From: Glycomyces niveus
GTDB lineage: Bacteria > Actinomycetota > Actinomycetes > Mycobacteriales > Micromonosporaceae
Direction: 5' to 3'
Assembly (NCBI RefSeq): GCF_017592475.1
Contig: NZ_JAGFNP010000002.1
Location: forward strand, 335,135-399,134
Length of the DNA stretch: 64,000 nt
The first letter of the stretch is position 1, and each line of letters starts with the position of its first letter. This document shows, in pieces, positions 50,690 through 59,237 of this stretch. Position numbers and translations under genes: made by a program. A model generated the notes under the pieces. The model saw only the letters and a program-made list of their open reading frames with translations. It searched no databases and was not told the origin of the DNA.

Positions 50690-50900
50690 CCGGGCGTTCA
50701 CCGCGACGACCGGTCGGGCCTTGGACCATTGCGGCCATGCGCGATTCCGGATCGCGGACCCGACCCAGCGCCCACGCCCCAGACCGCTTTCAGCGGCCGG
50801 CGCCCCGCGACGACCGGTCGGACCGGAGGCCGTTGCGGCCGTTGGTGATTGCTCCCATGGGCGGACTTTCGCCCCCGCCGCTGCCTCAGACCGCTTTGGC
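50690..50900. repeat. Degenerate duplication of the ABC-ATPase 3' end
   Basis: Two diverged units of about 107 bp lie side by side in the 310-bp gap after the OYE gene. On the minus strand each begins near AAAGCGGTCTG and ends near GACCGGTCGTCGCGG. The outer unit contains the KAV-stop end of the ATPase gene (50886-50897). No gene is present in 50619-50885. This looks like a local tandem duplication that has decayed. Confidence 0.55.
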
Positions 50901-52463
50901 AGCAGTCGCTTCCACTGCGCCGAGCTCGTCGCAGACCTCCTGCGTCGGCCCGCTCCGGACGATCCGGCCGTGCTCGATGACCGCCGTGCGGTGCGCGAAC
51001 CCGCGCACCGCCTCCAGGTCGTGGCAGATGAACAGGTAACTCAAGCCCAGCCGCTCCTGCAGGCCGATCAGCAGCTCGAAGATCCCGCGCCGGAGCGGGG
51101 CGTCGAGCGCCGACGTCGGCTCGTCCAGCACGAGCAGGCGCGGCTCGCTCGCCAGCGCCCGCGCGATGTTCACGCGCTGGCACTGGCCGCCCGAGAGCTC
51201 GTGCGGCCGCCGGTCGGCGAGTTCGGGGTCGAGTCCGGTGAGCGCGAACAGCTCCCGCACCTTGTTAGGGCCGGCCTCGGGGTCCCAGCGGCGCTGCACC
51301 CGCAGCGGCTCGGCCACGGCCTCGCCGGCGGAGAGGCGCGGGCTGAGCGAACCGTACGGGTCCTGCAGCACCGGCTGGAACCGCGGCCGCAGCGCCCGTA
51401 GCTCGCGGTCGGACATGGCGGTGAGGTCCCGGCCCTCGAATCGGATCGTCCCGGCCGCGGGCTTGAGGAGCCGCAGCACCGCCGCAGCGGTCGAGGACTT
51501 CCCTGAACCCGAAGGACCGACGAGCGCCAAGGTCTCCCCGGCCGCGATGTCGAAGGAGACGCCGTCGACGGCGCGGGCGCCCGACCGGCCTCGAGTACCG
51601 CTGCTCGTGCCCGTGTCCCCGCTTGAGCGGCGCCGCCCGATGCCGAGGCGATGGTGAAGCGGCACATGTGACATGTGATATTCCACAGTGAGGTCGCGGA
51701 CCTCCAGCAGCGTCGGCGATGCACCGAGCTCGGTGCGCGGGGCGACCGCGGGCCGCTCGGGGGCCGCTTCGGCGAGCAGCCGTCCGCCCTCGATGGCGAG
51801 CACGCGGTCGGCGTACTCGTCGACCACCGCCAGGTCGTGGGTGATGATCAGCATCCCGGCACCTGTTGCGGCGCAGCGGTCTCGCAACAGGTCGAGGATC
51901 TGCGTGCGGGTGCGCACGTCGAGCGCCGTAGTCGGCTCGTCGGCCACGATGAGCTTGGGCGAGGCGGCCGCGGCCAGGGCGATGACGGCCCGCTGGCGCA
52001 TGCCGCCGGAGAACTGGTGCGGGAAGTCGCGGGCGCGCGCGGCCGGGTCGGGGATGCCGACGGTGTCGAGCGCGTCGATCGCGGCCCGCCGTGCGGCCTC
52101 GATGCCGATGCCGCGCACGGAGGCGATCGCCCCGGCGATCTGGTCGCCCACCCGGTGCACCGGGCTGAGCACGGTGAGGGCGTCCTGCGGCACGTAGGCG
52201 AGGGCGCGGCCCCGCAGTTCGCCGAGGACCGCCCGGCCCGCGCCGATGACCTCGGTCCCGTCGACCACCGCGCTCCCCGACGCCTGCGCGCCGCGCGGCA
52301 GGAGCCCCAGGATCGCCTTGGCGGTCAACGACTTCCCGGCGCCCGAGGCACCGACCAGCGCCACGGTCTCGCCGCGCGCGATGCCGAACGACACGCCGCG
52401 CACGGCCTCGTCGGGTCCGATCGCGACGCGAAGCTCGCGGACGTCGAGTATGGGATCGCTCAC
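50886..52463 (-). CDS. Fused Opp/Dpp-type ABC ATPases (two NBDs)
   Basis: Single protein of 525 residues carrying two ATP-binding domains, equivalent to DppD plus DppF. NBD1 has Walker A LVGASGAGKSLTAKAIL and signature QFSGGMRQRAVIAL; NBD2 has LVGPSGSGKSSTAAAVL and LSGGQCQRVNIARAL, with LLVLDEPTSALD. The usual C-terminal tail of DppD is short. A 35-residue low-complexity stretch (SGDTGTSSGTRGRSG) interrupts the start of NBD2, beginning at the dispersed 19-bp motif. GTG at 52463 has AAGG 10 bp upstream. It lies 139 bp after the fused permease gene. It energises the importer. Confidence 0.93.
   Translation of the reverse strand: MSDPILDVRELRVAIGPDEAVRGVSFGIARGETVALVGASGAGKSLTAKAILGLLPRGAQASGSAVVDGTEVIGAGRAVLGELRGRALAYVPQDALTVLSPVHRVGDQIAGAIASVRGIGIEAARRAAIDALDTVGIPDPAARARDFPHQFSGGMRQRAVIALAAAASPKLIVADEPTTALDVRTRTQILDLLRDRCAATGAGMLIITHDLAVVDEYADRVLAIEGGRLLAEAAPERPAVAPRTELGASPTLLEVRDLTVEYHMSHVPLHHRLGIGRRRSSGDTGTSSGTRGRSGARAVDGVSFDIAAGETLALVGPSGSGKSSTAAAVLRLLKPAAGTIRFEGRDLTAMSDRELRALRPRFQPVLQDPYGSLSPRLSAGEAVAEPLRVQRRWDPEAGPNKVRELFALTGLDPELADRRPHELSGGQCQRVNIARALASEPRLLVLDEPTSALDAPLRRGIFELLIGLQERLGLSYLFICHDLEAVRGFAHRTAVIEHGRIVRSGPTQEVCDELGAVEATAAKAV
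51670..51688 (+). repeat. Dispersed 19-bp motif, copy c (inside coding region)
   Basis: GACATGTGATATTCCACAG, plus strand. The antisense strand is coding: it gives VEYHMSHV in the second NBD, so it shares the MSHV peptide with copy b. Confidence 0.75.
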
Positions 52464-52602
52464 TGGGCCTTCACCTTTTCGAGTGACGCTTGAGGGCGCT
52501 GGGTTGTCGTACTCGGCGGGCATCGTTGCATCGGGGGGTCCCCAGGGCGCCCGATTTGATGGCCGATGCCGTGAACCGCCGGACTCTCGGGAACGTGAGG
52601 GT

Positions 52603-54336
52603 TCATACGTACGCCGCCTTTCGGCGCGGCAACCTCGCCAGGTTCGCACTCGAGACCGTCAGTGCCGCGAGGCATCCGATCGCGATCGCCGGCGCGAGCG
52701 CGGCCGCTGGCGCGACCTCCACATAGGCGCGAGACTCGTCGAGCAGCAACCCCCACTCGGGCGTCGGCGGCTGCGTGCCGAGCCCCAGGAACCCCAGCGA
52801 TGCGATTGCCAGCGCGGTCCCGGGCAGCCGCAGGACCGCGTGCCGCGCCAGCGGTCCGGCCACCTCCGGCAGTACATGCCGGACCGTGATCCAGGCCGGG
52901 CTCGCGCCCAGCGCCCGCTGCGCGGTCAGATACGAGGCGGCCCTTGCCTCCTGCGTCAATGCGGCCGCGTGCGCGGTGAGGTTCGGCCAGGACACGAGCG
53001 CCACGGCGACGGCCGCGCCCGCGGTCCCCGGGCCGAGCGCCGCCGCGACGAGCACGCCGGCGAGGACGGCCGGTACCGCGTTCGCGACGTCGGCGACGCC
53101 CGCCGATACGCGCGGCGCGAATCCCAGCGCCAGCGAGAGCACGAAGCCGAACGCGCACACCGCGACCGCCGACCCGGCCGTGCGGGCCGCGCCGTGGCCG
53201 AGCCGGGCGAGCACGTCGCGTCCCAGCGCGTCGGTGCCCAGCGGGTGCGCCCACGAGGGGTGCAGCAGCTTCGCGGTGACGTCCACAGTGAGCGGATCGC
53301 GGAGGAGCCCCCACGCCACGACCAGGGCCAGGATCGCGGCGAGCGCGGCCGGCACCGCGTACTGCCGCGGTCCGGAGGCGTTCCGCGGCGGTGGGGGCGG
53401 GCTGAGTGCGGCGTCGTGGAGGCCCGAGCCGAGCATGGCGCGCCGGGCGAGGTGCCCGAGCGCTCCCGCGGTGAGGCCGAGGCACATCAGCGCGAGCACG
53501 CATCCCTGCAGCAGCGGCAGGTCTTGGGATTTGGCGGCGCCCAAGGCGGTCCGGCCGATGCCGGGGACCGCGAAGATCGTCTCGACCGCGACGGCCCCGC
53601 CGGTCACCGCGACCACGACCATCCCGAACTGCGGCATCACGGCGGGCAGGGCGCGGCGCAGCACGCCGAATGCGATCCGCCATTCCGTTACGCCGGCCGA
53701 GCGCCACAGCGCGACCCACCGCTCGTCGAACGCGCCGGGCAGGGCGTCGCCGACGAGCCGCCCGAGGAGCGCCCCGGCCGGAATCCCCATGGCGACGGCC
53801 GGGAGCACGAGGTTGGCGGGTCCGTCCCATCCCGAGGTCGGCAGCCAGCCGAGCCAGACGCCGACGACGATGAGCCCGACCGTGGCGATGAGGAAGTCGG
53901 GGCACGCCACCAGGGCCGCGCCGATCGCGCCGCCGGGGCGCCCTTCGCCGAGCGTGCCGCGTGCGCCGCGCCAGACCGTCGGCGCGCACAGGGCGGCCGC
54001 GAGGAGCAGGGCGACCGCGAGCGCGGATGCCATGAGCGTCAACGAGGTGCCGAGCCCGGACACGACTGCGGGGGCGACGGGGTAGCCGGAGACCCAGGAG
54101 GTGCCGAGGTCGCCGCGGAGCAGACCCGCGGCCCACCGGCCGAGGAGCGCGAGCGGTCCGGCGTCGAGGCCGAGGTCGGCGCGGATCGCGTCGAGCGCTT
54201 CGGGGGTCGCCTCCTGCTCGGCCGATTTGGCGCGGAGGACGGTGAGCGCGGGGTCGTTGCGGGAGAGCCACGGCAGCAGGCCGACGACGGCGAGCAGTGC
54301 CGCCAGCGCGCCCAGCCGGGCGATCGCGTGGCGCAC
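52603..54336 (-). CDS. Fused Opp/Dpp-type permeases
   Basis: Permease of 577 residues that joins a DppB-like and a DppC-like half. The first half has a signal-like helix, then LGLDAGPLALLGRWAAGLLRGDLGTSW and EAA-type IFAVPGIGRTALGAAKSQD; the second begins near residue 330 (PRQYAVPAALAAILALV), with HPLGTDALGRDVLARLGHG and FLGLGTQPPTPEWGLLLDES, the DppC hallmarks. GTG at 54336 is 3 bp after the binding-protein stop. Separate polypeptides are usual; the fusion fixes the stoichiometry. It forms the channel with the fused ATPase. Confidence 0.92.
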   Translation of the reverse strand: MRHAIARLGALAALLAVVGLLPWLSRNDPALTVLRAKSAEQEATPEALDAIRADLGLDAGPLALLGRWAAGLLRGDLGTSWVSGYPVAPAVVSGLGTSLTLMASALAVALLLAAALCAPTVWRGARGTLGEGRPGGAIGAALVACPDFLIATVGLIVVGVWLGWLPTSGWDGPANLVLPAVAMGIPAGALLGRLVGDALPGAFDERWVALWRSAGVTEWRIAFGVLRRALPAVMPQFGMVVVAVTGGAVAVETIFAVPGIGRTALGAAKSQDLPLLQGCVLALMCLGLTAGALGHLARRAMLGSGLHDAALSPPPPPRNASGPRQYAVPAALAAILALVVAWGLLRDPLTVDVTAKLLHPSWAHPLGTDALGRDVLARLGHGAARTAGSAVAVCAFGFVLSLALGFAPRVSAGVADVANAVPAVLAGVLVAAALGPGTAGAAVAVALVSWPNLTAHAAALTQEARAASYLTAQRALGASPAWITVRHVLPEVAGPLARHAVLRLPGTALAIASLGFLGLGTQPPTPEWGLLLDESRAYVEVAPAAALAPAIAIGCLAALTVSSANLARLPRRKAAYV

Positions 54337-54338
54337 CG

Positions 54339-55820
54339 CTAGGCCACGCTGGTCTCGGGGCCGACGAGTTCGCGTTCGCGCGGGTCCTTGATGGAGCCGG
54401 TCACGTGCGCGGCGTCGCCCTGGATGACGCGTTCGTGCAGGAGCGGGATCGCCGCGTCTGCGTTGAGAATCGCGGTCTCAGCCGCGAGGACGGCCGCGCG
54501 CCGCTCGTCGCCGGGCACCGTGGCGGACGCGGTCTCGAGGGCCGCGTCGACGCCGTCGTCGGCGAACTGGGAGAGGTTGAACGAGCCTTCGGAGGCGAAG
54601 TCGGAGAACAGGTAGGCGACGGGGTCGCCGGAGTCGAGGACGGTGGCGCGCGAGAGCAGGAACGCGTCGAACGCGCCGTCGAGCGCGTCGGCCTCGATGT
54701 TCGCATACTCGCGGACGTCGAGCGACACGGTGAACCCCGCGTCTTGCAGCTGCTGCTGGAGGACCTGCGCGACCTCGGGCAGTTCGGCCCGGTCGGTGAA
54801 GGTGCCCAAGGTGATCGCCGTGCCGGCGGCGTTCGCGGCCGTCGCGGGTGCGGTGCGGCCGGCGCGTTCGGCGGCCCACGGGATGGCGGGGCCGAGGAGC
54901 CCATCGGCGAGATCGGCGCGGCCGTCGTAGACGCCGTCCACGATGACGGCGGCGTCGATCGCTTCGCGGGCGGCGGCGCGCACGCCGGGGTCGGCGAAGG
55001 GCCCGGCTGAGCAGTTGAGGTAGAGCGTGCAGGTGCGGGGCATGGGGACTTCGGTGATCTGGTCGGGCTCGAGCAGGCCCGCCTGGGAGACGGGGATGGC
55101 TTCGACGATGTCGGCCTCGCCCGCGCGGAGCTTGCCGGCGCGGGCGGTGCCGTCGGGGACGAACGACGCGTCGATCCCGGCGGCCAGGACCTCGCCGCCC
55201 CACCAGTCGTCGTTGCGGTCGAGGGAGGCCGAGACGGTGCCGTCGACGGCGGTGAGGACGAACGCGCCGGTGCCGGCCCCAATTGGGTCGACGATGCCGT
55301 CGCGGTAGGCCTTGGCCGCCAGGATCGACAGCTGCGGCGAGGACATCCGGTGGGGGAGCAGCGGATCGGTGTCGGCCGTGGTGACGGTGACCGTGTTGCC
55401 CGAGGCGGTGACGGTGAGGTCGACGCCGTCGAGGATGCGCGGCTTCGGCGCGGCCTGGGCGGCGACGGTGAGCGAGTGGGCGACCGCTTCGGCGGTGAAC
55501 GGGGTGCCGTCGTGGAAGGCGACGTCCTCGCGGAGCGTGAAGGTCCAGGCGTTGCCGTCCTGGACCCATGCCGTGGCGAGCCAGGGAAGGGCGTTGCCGT
55601 CGGCGTCGAGGACGACGAGGGTCTCGGCGGTGGCCCAGCGGGAGAGCTTGAACGCGTCGTCGCTCAGGGGCGAGAGGCCCGAGCGGGGCGGCAGCATGTG
55701 GGCGACCCGGACGCGGCCGGACGCGCCCGCGTTTTCGGAGCCTTCGGAGAAGCAGGCGGCCAGTCCGAGGACCGGTGCGGCGGAAGCGGCCGCGAGGAGT
55801 GAACGGCGGGAGACAGGCAA
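54339..55820 (-). CDS. Family-5 extracellular binding lipoprotein (Opp/Dpp type)
   Basis: Solute-binding lipoprotein of 493 residues of the peptide/nickel/metallophore family (SBP_bac_5). It has a Tat-like signal SRRSLLAAASAAPVLGL with lipobox LAAC, then SDDAFKLSRWATAETLVVLDADG, FTLREDVAFHDGTPFTAEAV and GTGAFVLTAVDG. The start is TTG 55820 with GGAG 7 bp upstream. A 21-bp Zur-box-like palindrome lies 50 bp upstream, so the ligand may be a zinc-carrying metallophore; peptides or nickel remain possible. Translation is coupled to the permease (3 bp gap). Confidence 0.9.
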   Translation of the reverse strand: MPVSRRSLLAAASAAPVLGLAACFSEGSENAGASGRVRVAHMLPPRSGLSPLSDDAFKLSRWATAETLVVLDADGNALPWLATAWVQDGNAWTFTLREDVAFHDGTPFTAEAVAHSLTVAAQAAPKPRILDGVDLTVTASGNTVTVTTADTDPLLPHRMSSPQLSILAAKAYRDGIVDPIGAGTGAFVLTAVDGTVSASLDRNDDWWGGEVLAAGIDASFVPDGTARAGKLRAGEADIVEAIPVSQAGLLEPDQITEVPMPRTCTLYLNCSAGPFADPGVRAAAREAIDAAVIVDGVYDGRADLADGLLGPAIPWAAERAGRTAPATAANAAGTAITLGTFTDRAELPEVAQVLQQQLQDAGFTVSLDVREYANIEADALDGAFDAFLLSRATVLDSGDPVAYLFSDFASEGSFNLSQFADDGVDAALETASATVPGDERRAAVLAAETAILNADAAIPLLHERVIQGDAAHVTGSIKDPRERELVGPETSVA

Positions 55821-55869
55821 GGGAGGACTCCATCGGGAGGTTCGGACGGTACGCTCCGGAACCATATAC

Positions 55870-55890
55870 AAATGAAAACCGTATTCATTT
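55870..55890. promoter_or_regulatory. Zur-box-like palindrome upstream of the Opp-type operon
   Basis: Arms AAATGAAAAC and GTATTCATTT flank one central C; 9 of 10 positions pair. This 10-1-10 AT-rich dyad with TGAAAAC/GTxTTCA matches the general form of actinobacterial Zur (zinc uptake repressor) sites. It stands 50 bp before the TTG start of the binding-protein gene. Confidence 0.65.
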
Positions 55891-55960
55891 CTACCGGGTG
55901 GGGACTTGCTCCGGGTCACAACTCCGGAACCCGACTCGCCTTTCACTCCCGCCACTCGAC

Positions 55961-55979
55961 CAGTGGTATGTCACATGTC
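55961..55979 (-). repeat. Dispersed 19-bp motif, copy d
   Basis: Plus-strand CAGTGGTATGTCACATGTC, identical to copy b. It lies in the divergent region between the Opp-type operon and the trehalase gene. Confidence 0.8.
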
Positions 55980-56078
55980 GCATGGCATACGTGATGCATC
56001 AGTGAACGGGTGAAACCCGCCCGCACCTGTCGATGAGCGCCATAGAATGCCGCCAGCGCCGAAGGCGAGGAGCCGACC

Positions 56079-58043
56079 ATGGACCACGGGGACACCGCCG
56101 AACCGGGCGCGACCGCCCACGGCAGCGGCCGCCCCATCGAGGACTACGCGCTCCTGTCCGACCGCCGCTGCGCCGCCCTCGTCTCCTCCGAAGGCTCCAT
56201 CGACTGGTTCTGCCGGCCCCGCTTCGACAGCCCCGCCGTCTACGCCCGCCTCCTCGACGACGACGCCGGACACTGGTCGATCCGCCCCGCCGGCCCCTTC
56301 ACCAGCGAACGCGGCTACGTCGGCGACACCTTCGTCCTGCGCACCGTCTTCACCACCGCCACCGGCACCGCCCACCTCATCGACACCTTCGCCATCGGCC
56401 CTTCCATCGAAGCCGAGACCGGCGTCCGCCTCCGCCTCGCCTCCCGCGCCCCCCGCGCCACCCTCCGCGTCCTCGAATGCACCGCAGGCGAAGTCGAGAT
56501 CGACTTCGACTTCAAGCCCCGCCCCGAATTCGGCCTCGTCAAACCGATCTTCACCACCGTCCCCGGCGGCATCCTCGCGACCGGCGGTCCCGTCCGCTTC
56601 GTCCTCACCAGCCCCATCCCGCTCGAGATCGACGACAGCGCCCACGCCCGCGTCGTCCTCCGCACCGGGGACAAGCTCCGCTTCGTCACCCAGTCGGCCG
56701 GCCTCGCCGACGAACCGCCCGCGACCTGGACCCCCGAAGCCGTCGACGCCGAACTCGAGGAGACCATCCAGGGCTGGCAGCACTGGAGCGACGCCCACCC
56801 CGCCTGGGACGGCCCCCTGCCCCACCTCGTGCGCCGCTCCATCCTCGTCCTCGAGGCCCTGCGCTACCAGCCGACCGGCGCCCTCGTCGCCGCCCCCACC
56901 ACCTCCCTGCCCGAAGCCGTCGGCGCCGGCCGCAACTGGGACTACCGCTTCTCGTGGATCCGCGACGCCAGCTTCACCGTCCAAGCGCTCGCGGCGGCAG
57001 GAAGCACCGAAGAGGCCGTCGCGTTCTTCGAGTTCATCACCCGCGCCGCCGCCCACTACCACCCGCAGAGCCCGCTCCAGATCATGTTCGGCGTCGGCGG
57101 CGAGCACGACCTGTCCGAAAGGGAGCTCACCCACCTCTCCGGCTGGCGCGGGTCACGCCCCGTGCGCGTGGGCAACGCCGCCTGGCTCCAGCCCCAGCTC
57201 GACGTCTACGGCGAACTCCTCGACGCGGCCTGGCAGCTGCGCCACCACCTCGGCCACCTCGACGCCACCGCCCGCCACTTCCTCACCGTCGTCGCCGATG
57301 CCGCCGCCGACCAGTGGGGACAGACCGACCAGGGCATCTGGGAGTCCCGCGGCGCACCCCGCCACTACACCTACTCCAAGCTCATGTGCTGGGTCGCCCT
57401 CGACCGCGCCGTCAAGAACGCCGAGCTCATCGAGGTCGAAGCGCACGAGGCCCTGTACTTCGGCCCGGACATCCTCGCCTCCAGGCAACTGAGGCCCGAG
57501 GACTTCAACCCGGTCAAGCTCGCGCCGGGCTGGGCGGCGGCGCGCGACCGCATCCGCGAGGCCATCGAGACGTACGCGTGGAAGCCCCGCATCGGCGCGT
57601 TCGGCGCGGCCTTCGACGGCGAGGACCTCGACGCGGCCGTCCTCCTCCTGCCTGCCGTCGGCTTCCTCCCCGGCGACGACCCCCGCGTCGTCTCCACTGT
57701 CGACGCCATCGCCGATCGCCTCCGCGCCGGCCGCGGCCTGGTGCGCCGCTACGAGACCGGCACCGACGGCCTCGACGGCGACGAGGGCGCGTTCGTCATG
57801 TGCACGTTCTGGCTCGCCCAGGCCCTCGCCCTCACCGGCCGGGTCGAACGCGCCCGCGAAGTGTTCGAGGAGGCCGCGGCCTGCGCGAACGACCTCGGCC
57901 TCATGTCAGAGGAGGTCGACACCGCGACCGGCGCCATGCTCGGGAACTACCCGCAGGCCTTCAGCCACATCGGCCTCATCAACGCGGCCGCCGCCATCCA
58001 CGACGCCGAGCGCCTGTCGGGAACCCGTCCCCCCGGATCGTGA
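56079..58043 (+). CDS. GH15 trehalase-like glycoside hydrolase
   Basis: Glycoside hydrolase of 654 residues with a GH15 (alpha,alpha)6 barrel and an N-terminal beta-domain, as in mycobacterial-type trehalases. The N-domain starts PIEDYALLSDRRCAALVSSEGSIDWFC; the catalytic half has YRFSWIRDASFTVQALAAAG, GAPRHYTYSKLMCWVALDRA and DEGAFVMCTFWLAQAL. Acid and base Glu are probably in SWIRDA-neighbouring helices and DGDEGAF. It would split trehalose or a similar alpha-glucoside in the cytoplasm; no signal peptide is seen. ATG at 56079 follows GAGGAG. It stands divergent from the Opp-type operon. Confidence 0.9.
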   Translation: MDHGDTAEPGATAHGSGRPIEDYALLSDRRCAALVSSEGSIDWFCRPRFDSPAVYARLLDDDAGHWSIRPAGPFTSERGYVGDTFVLRTVFTTATGTAHLIDTFAIGPSIEAETGVRLRLASRAPRATLRVLECTAGEVEIDFDFKPRPEFGLVKPIFTTVPGGILATGGPVRFVLTSPIPLEIDDSAHARVVLRTGDKLRFVTQSAGLADEPPATWTPEAVDAELEETIQGWQHWSDAHPAWDGPLPHLVRRSILVLEALRYQPTGALVAAPTTSLPEAVGAGRNWDYRFSWIRDASFTVQALAAAGSTEEAVAFFEFITRAAAHYHPQSPLQIMFGVGGEHDLSERELTHLSGWRGSRPVRVGNAAWLQPQLDVYGELLDAAWQLRHHLGHLDATARHFLTVVADAAADQWGQTDQGIWESRGAPRHYTYSKLMCWVALDRAVKNAELIEVEAHEALYFGPDILASRQLRPEDFNPVKLAPGWAAARDRIREAIETYAWKPRIGAFGAAFDGEDLDAAVLLLPAVGFLPGDDPRVVSTVDAIADRLRAGRGLVRRYETGTDGLDGDEGAFVMCTFWLAQALALTGRVERAREVFEEAAACANDLGLMSEEVDTATGAMLGNYPQAFSHIGLINAAAAIHDAERLSGTRPPGS

Positions 58044-58135
58044 AAAGCCCTCAAAGGGGGCGTGTCGGGCGGCTACGGTGACCGGTGAGCCGCCTTCGCG
58101 CCGGCTCGCCACGAAAGACCGAGGAGGGCGGCGAC

Positions 58136-58429
58136 ATGGCCGCGCACAAAGAACACACCGCGCACTCGCACACGCACGGCAAGGACTGCGGCCACGTCGC
58201 GGTCATGCACGGCGACCACACCGATTACGCCCACGACGGGCACCTGCACCGGATCCACGGCGACCACGTCGACGAATGCGAACCGGAGCGCCACCGAATC
58301 CACGACGGGCACACCCACGAGCACGGCAAGGACTGCGGGCACGTCGCGGTGATGCACGGCGACCACACCGACTACGTGCACGACGGCCACCGCCACGCCG
58401 CCCACGCCGGGCACTGGGACGACCACTGA
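58136..58429 (+). CDS. Histidine-rich metal-binding protein, internal repeat
   Basis: Cytosolic protein of 97 residues with about 23 histidines and many Asp. Two copies of HGKDCGHVAVMHGDHTDY (about 15-34 and 63-82), each followed by HDGHxH, indicate an internal duplication; each has one Cys in DCGH. The pattern fits zinc or nickel buffering proteins of actinobacteria. ATG at 58136 has GGAGGGC upstream; a longer in-frame start at 58085 is less supported. It lies close to the Zur-like site and the Opp-type metallophore importer; a role in metal storage is inferred. A strong terminator follows. Confidence 0.85.
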   Translation: MAAHKEHTAHSHTHGKDCGHVAVMHGDHTDYAHDGHLHRIHGDHVDECEPERHRIHDGHTHEHGKDCGHVAVMHGDHTDYVHDGHRHAAHAGHWDDH

Positions 58430-58449
58430 CCGGTCCGGCGCAAAGCGAA

Positions 58450-58477
58450 GCGGCCGCGGGCTTCCGCCCGCGGCCGC
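58450..58477. terminator. Perfect 12-bp bidirectional terminator
   Basis: GCGGCCGCGGGC pairs with GCCCGCGGCCGC around TTCC, between the convergent His-rich and GntR genes. Confidence 0.85.
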
Positions 58478-58490
58478 GCTCCGTTTCCGG

Positions 58491-59183
58491 TCAGGAGGGC
58501 TGCGCCCAGGAACCCCTGACGTGGCTGAGGTGCAGCTCCATCACCTGCCGCACGTACTCCGGGTCGCGGGTGAGCAGGCCGTGCAGGATCTCCATGTGCT
58601 CCCCGGCCGACTCCTCCAGCTCGCCCAGCTCCAAGAGCGCGGTCAGGCCGTACAGGCGCGAGCGCTGGCGGAGGTTGCGGACGGTGTCGACGAGGGTCAT
58701 GTTGCCCGAGAGCGCCAGCATCTCCAGGTGGAAGCGCATGTCGGCCTCGACGTAGGCGATGAGGTCCTCTTCGGCGGCGGCGTCGATGATGGCCTGCGCG
58801 AGCGGGCGCAGCGCCTCGATGTCGGCGGGGTCGGCGGTGGTCGCGAGTGCGACGGTCGTGGGGATCTCGATGAGCTCGCGCAGCTTCGTGTACTCGTCGA
58901 GCTGCTCCTCGGAGACGACCTTGACCCGGAAGCCCTTGTTGGGCACCGGTTCGACCAGCTCCTCCTTGACGAGGTCGAGCATCGCCTCGCGCACGGGCGT
59001 CGCGGAGACCCCGAACTGCTCGGCGAGGACCGGCACCGAGTAGACCTTGCCCGGGGCGAGCTCGCCGGTGATGACGGCGGCCCGCAGGGCCTCGCCGATG
59101 CGCTCCCGGTAGCTGGCGCGGCGCCCGCCCATCTCGGGCAGGGTCATCGCGACGGCGGGCGCGGCTCCGGCTCGAGCTGGCAT
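58491..59183 (-). CDS. GntR-family regulator (FCD domain)
   Basis: Regulator of 230 residues. The winged helix (about 25-90) reads GEALRAAVITGELAPGKVYS and FGVSATPVREAMLDLVKEEL; the FCD effector domain (about 100-220) has LRELIEIPTTVALATT, MRFHLEMLALSGN and the C-terminal HLSHVRGSW. Metal-ligand Asp/His are in EADMRFHLEML and EHMEILHGLL. ATG at 59183 has GGAGG 5 bp upstream. The dispersed motif copy e overlaps its promoter region at 59195, and copies f and g lie before the DapA gene, so it is the leading candidate for that motif's binder. It ends the hydroxyproline-type operon. Confidence 0.92.
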   Translation of the reverse strand: MPARAGAAPAVAMTLPEMGGRRASYRERIGEALRAAVITGELAPGKVYSVPVLAEQFGVSATPVREAMLDLVKEELVEPVPNKGFRVKVVSEEQLDEYTKLRELIEIPTTVALATTADPADIEALRPLAQAIIDAAAEEDLIAYVEADMRFHLEMLALSGNMTLVDTVRNLRQRSRLYGLTALLELGELEESAGEHMEILHGLLTRDPEYVRQVMELHLSHVRGSWAQPS

Positions 59184-59194
59184 GGGGACCTCCT

Positions 59195-59213
59195 CAGTGG
59201 TATGTCACACGTG
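59195..59213 (-). repeat. Dispersed 19-bp motif, copy e (GntR promoter)
   Basis: Plus-strand CAGTGGTATGTCACACGTG starts 12 bp upstream of the GntR start codon, next to its GGAGG. It would fit autoregulation. Confidence 0.8.
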
Positions 59214-59237
59214 GCGCGTCACAGTATGCGGGAGGGC

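Noticed and set aside
54478..55833. 451-codon minus frame over the binding protein gene
   Set aside because: Arg/His-rich shadow of the SBP_bac_5 gene, without motifs.
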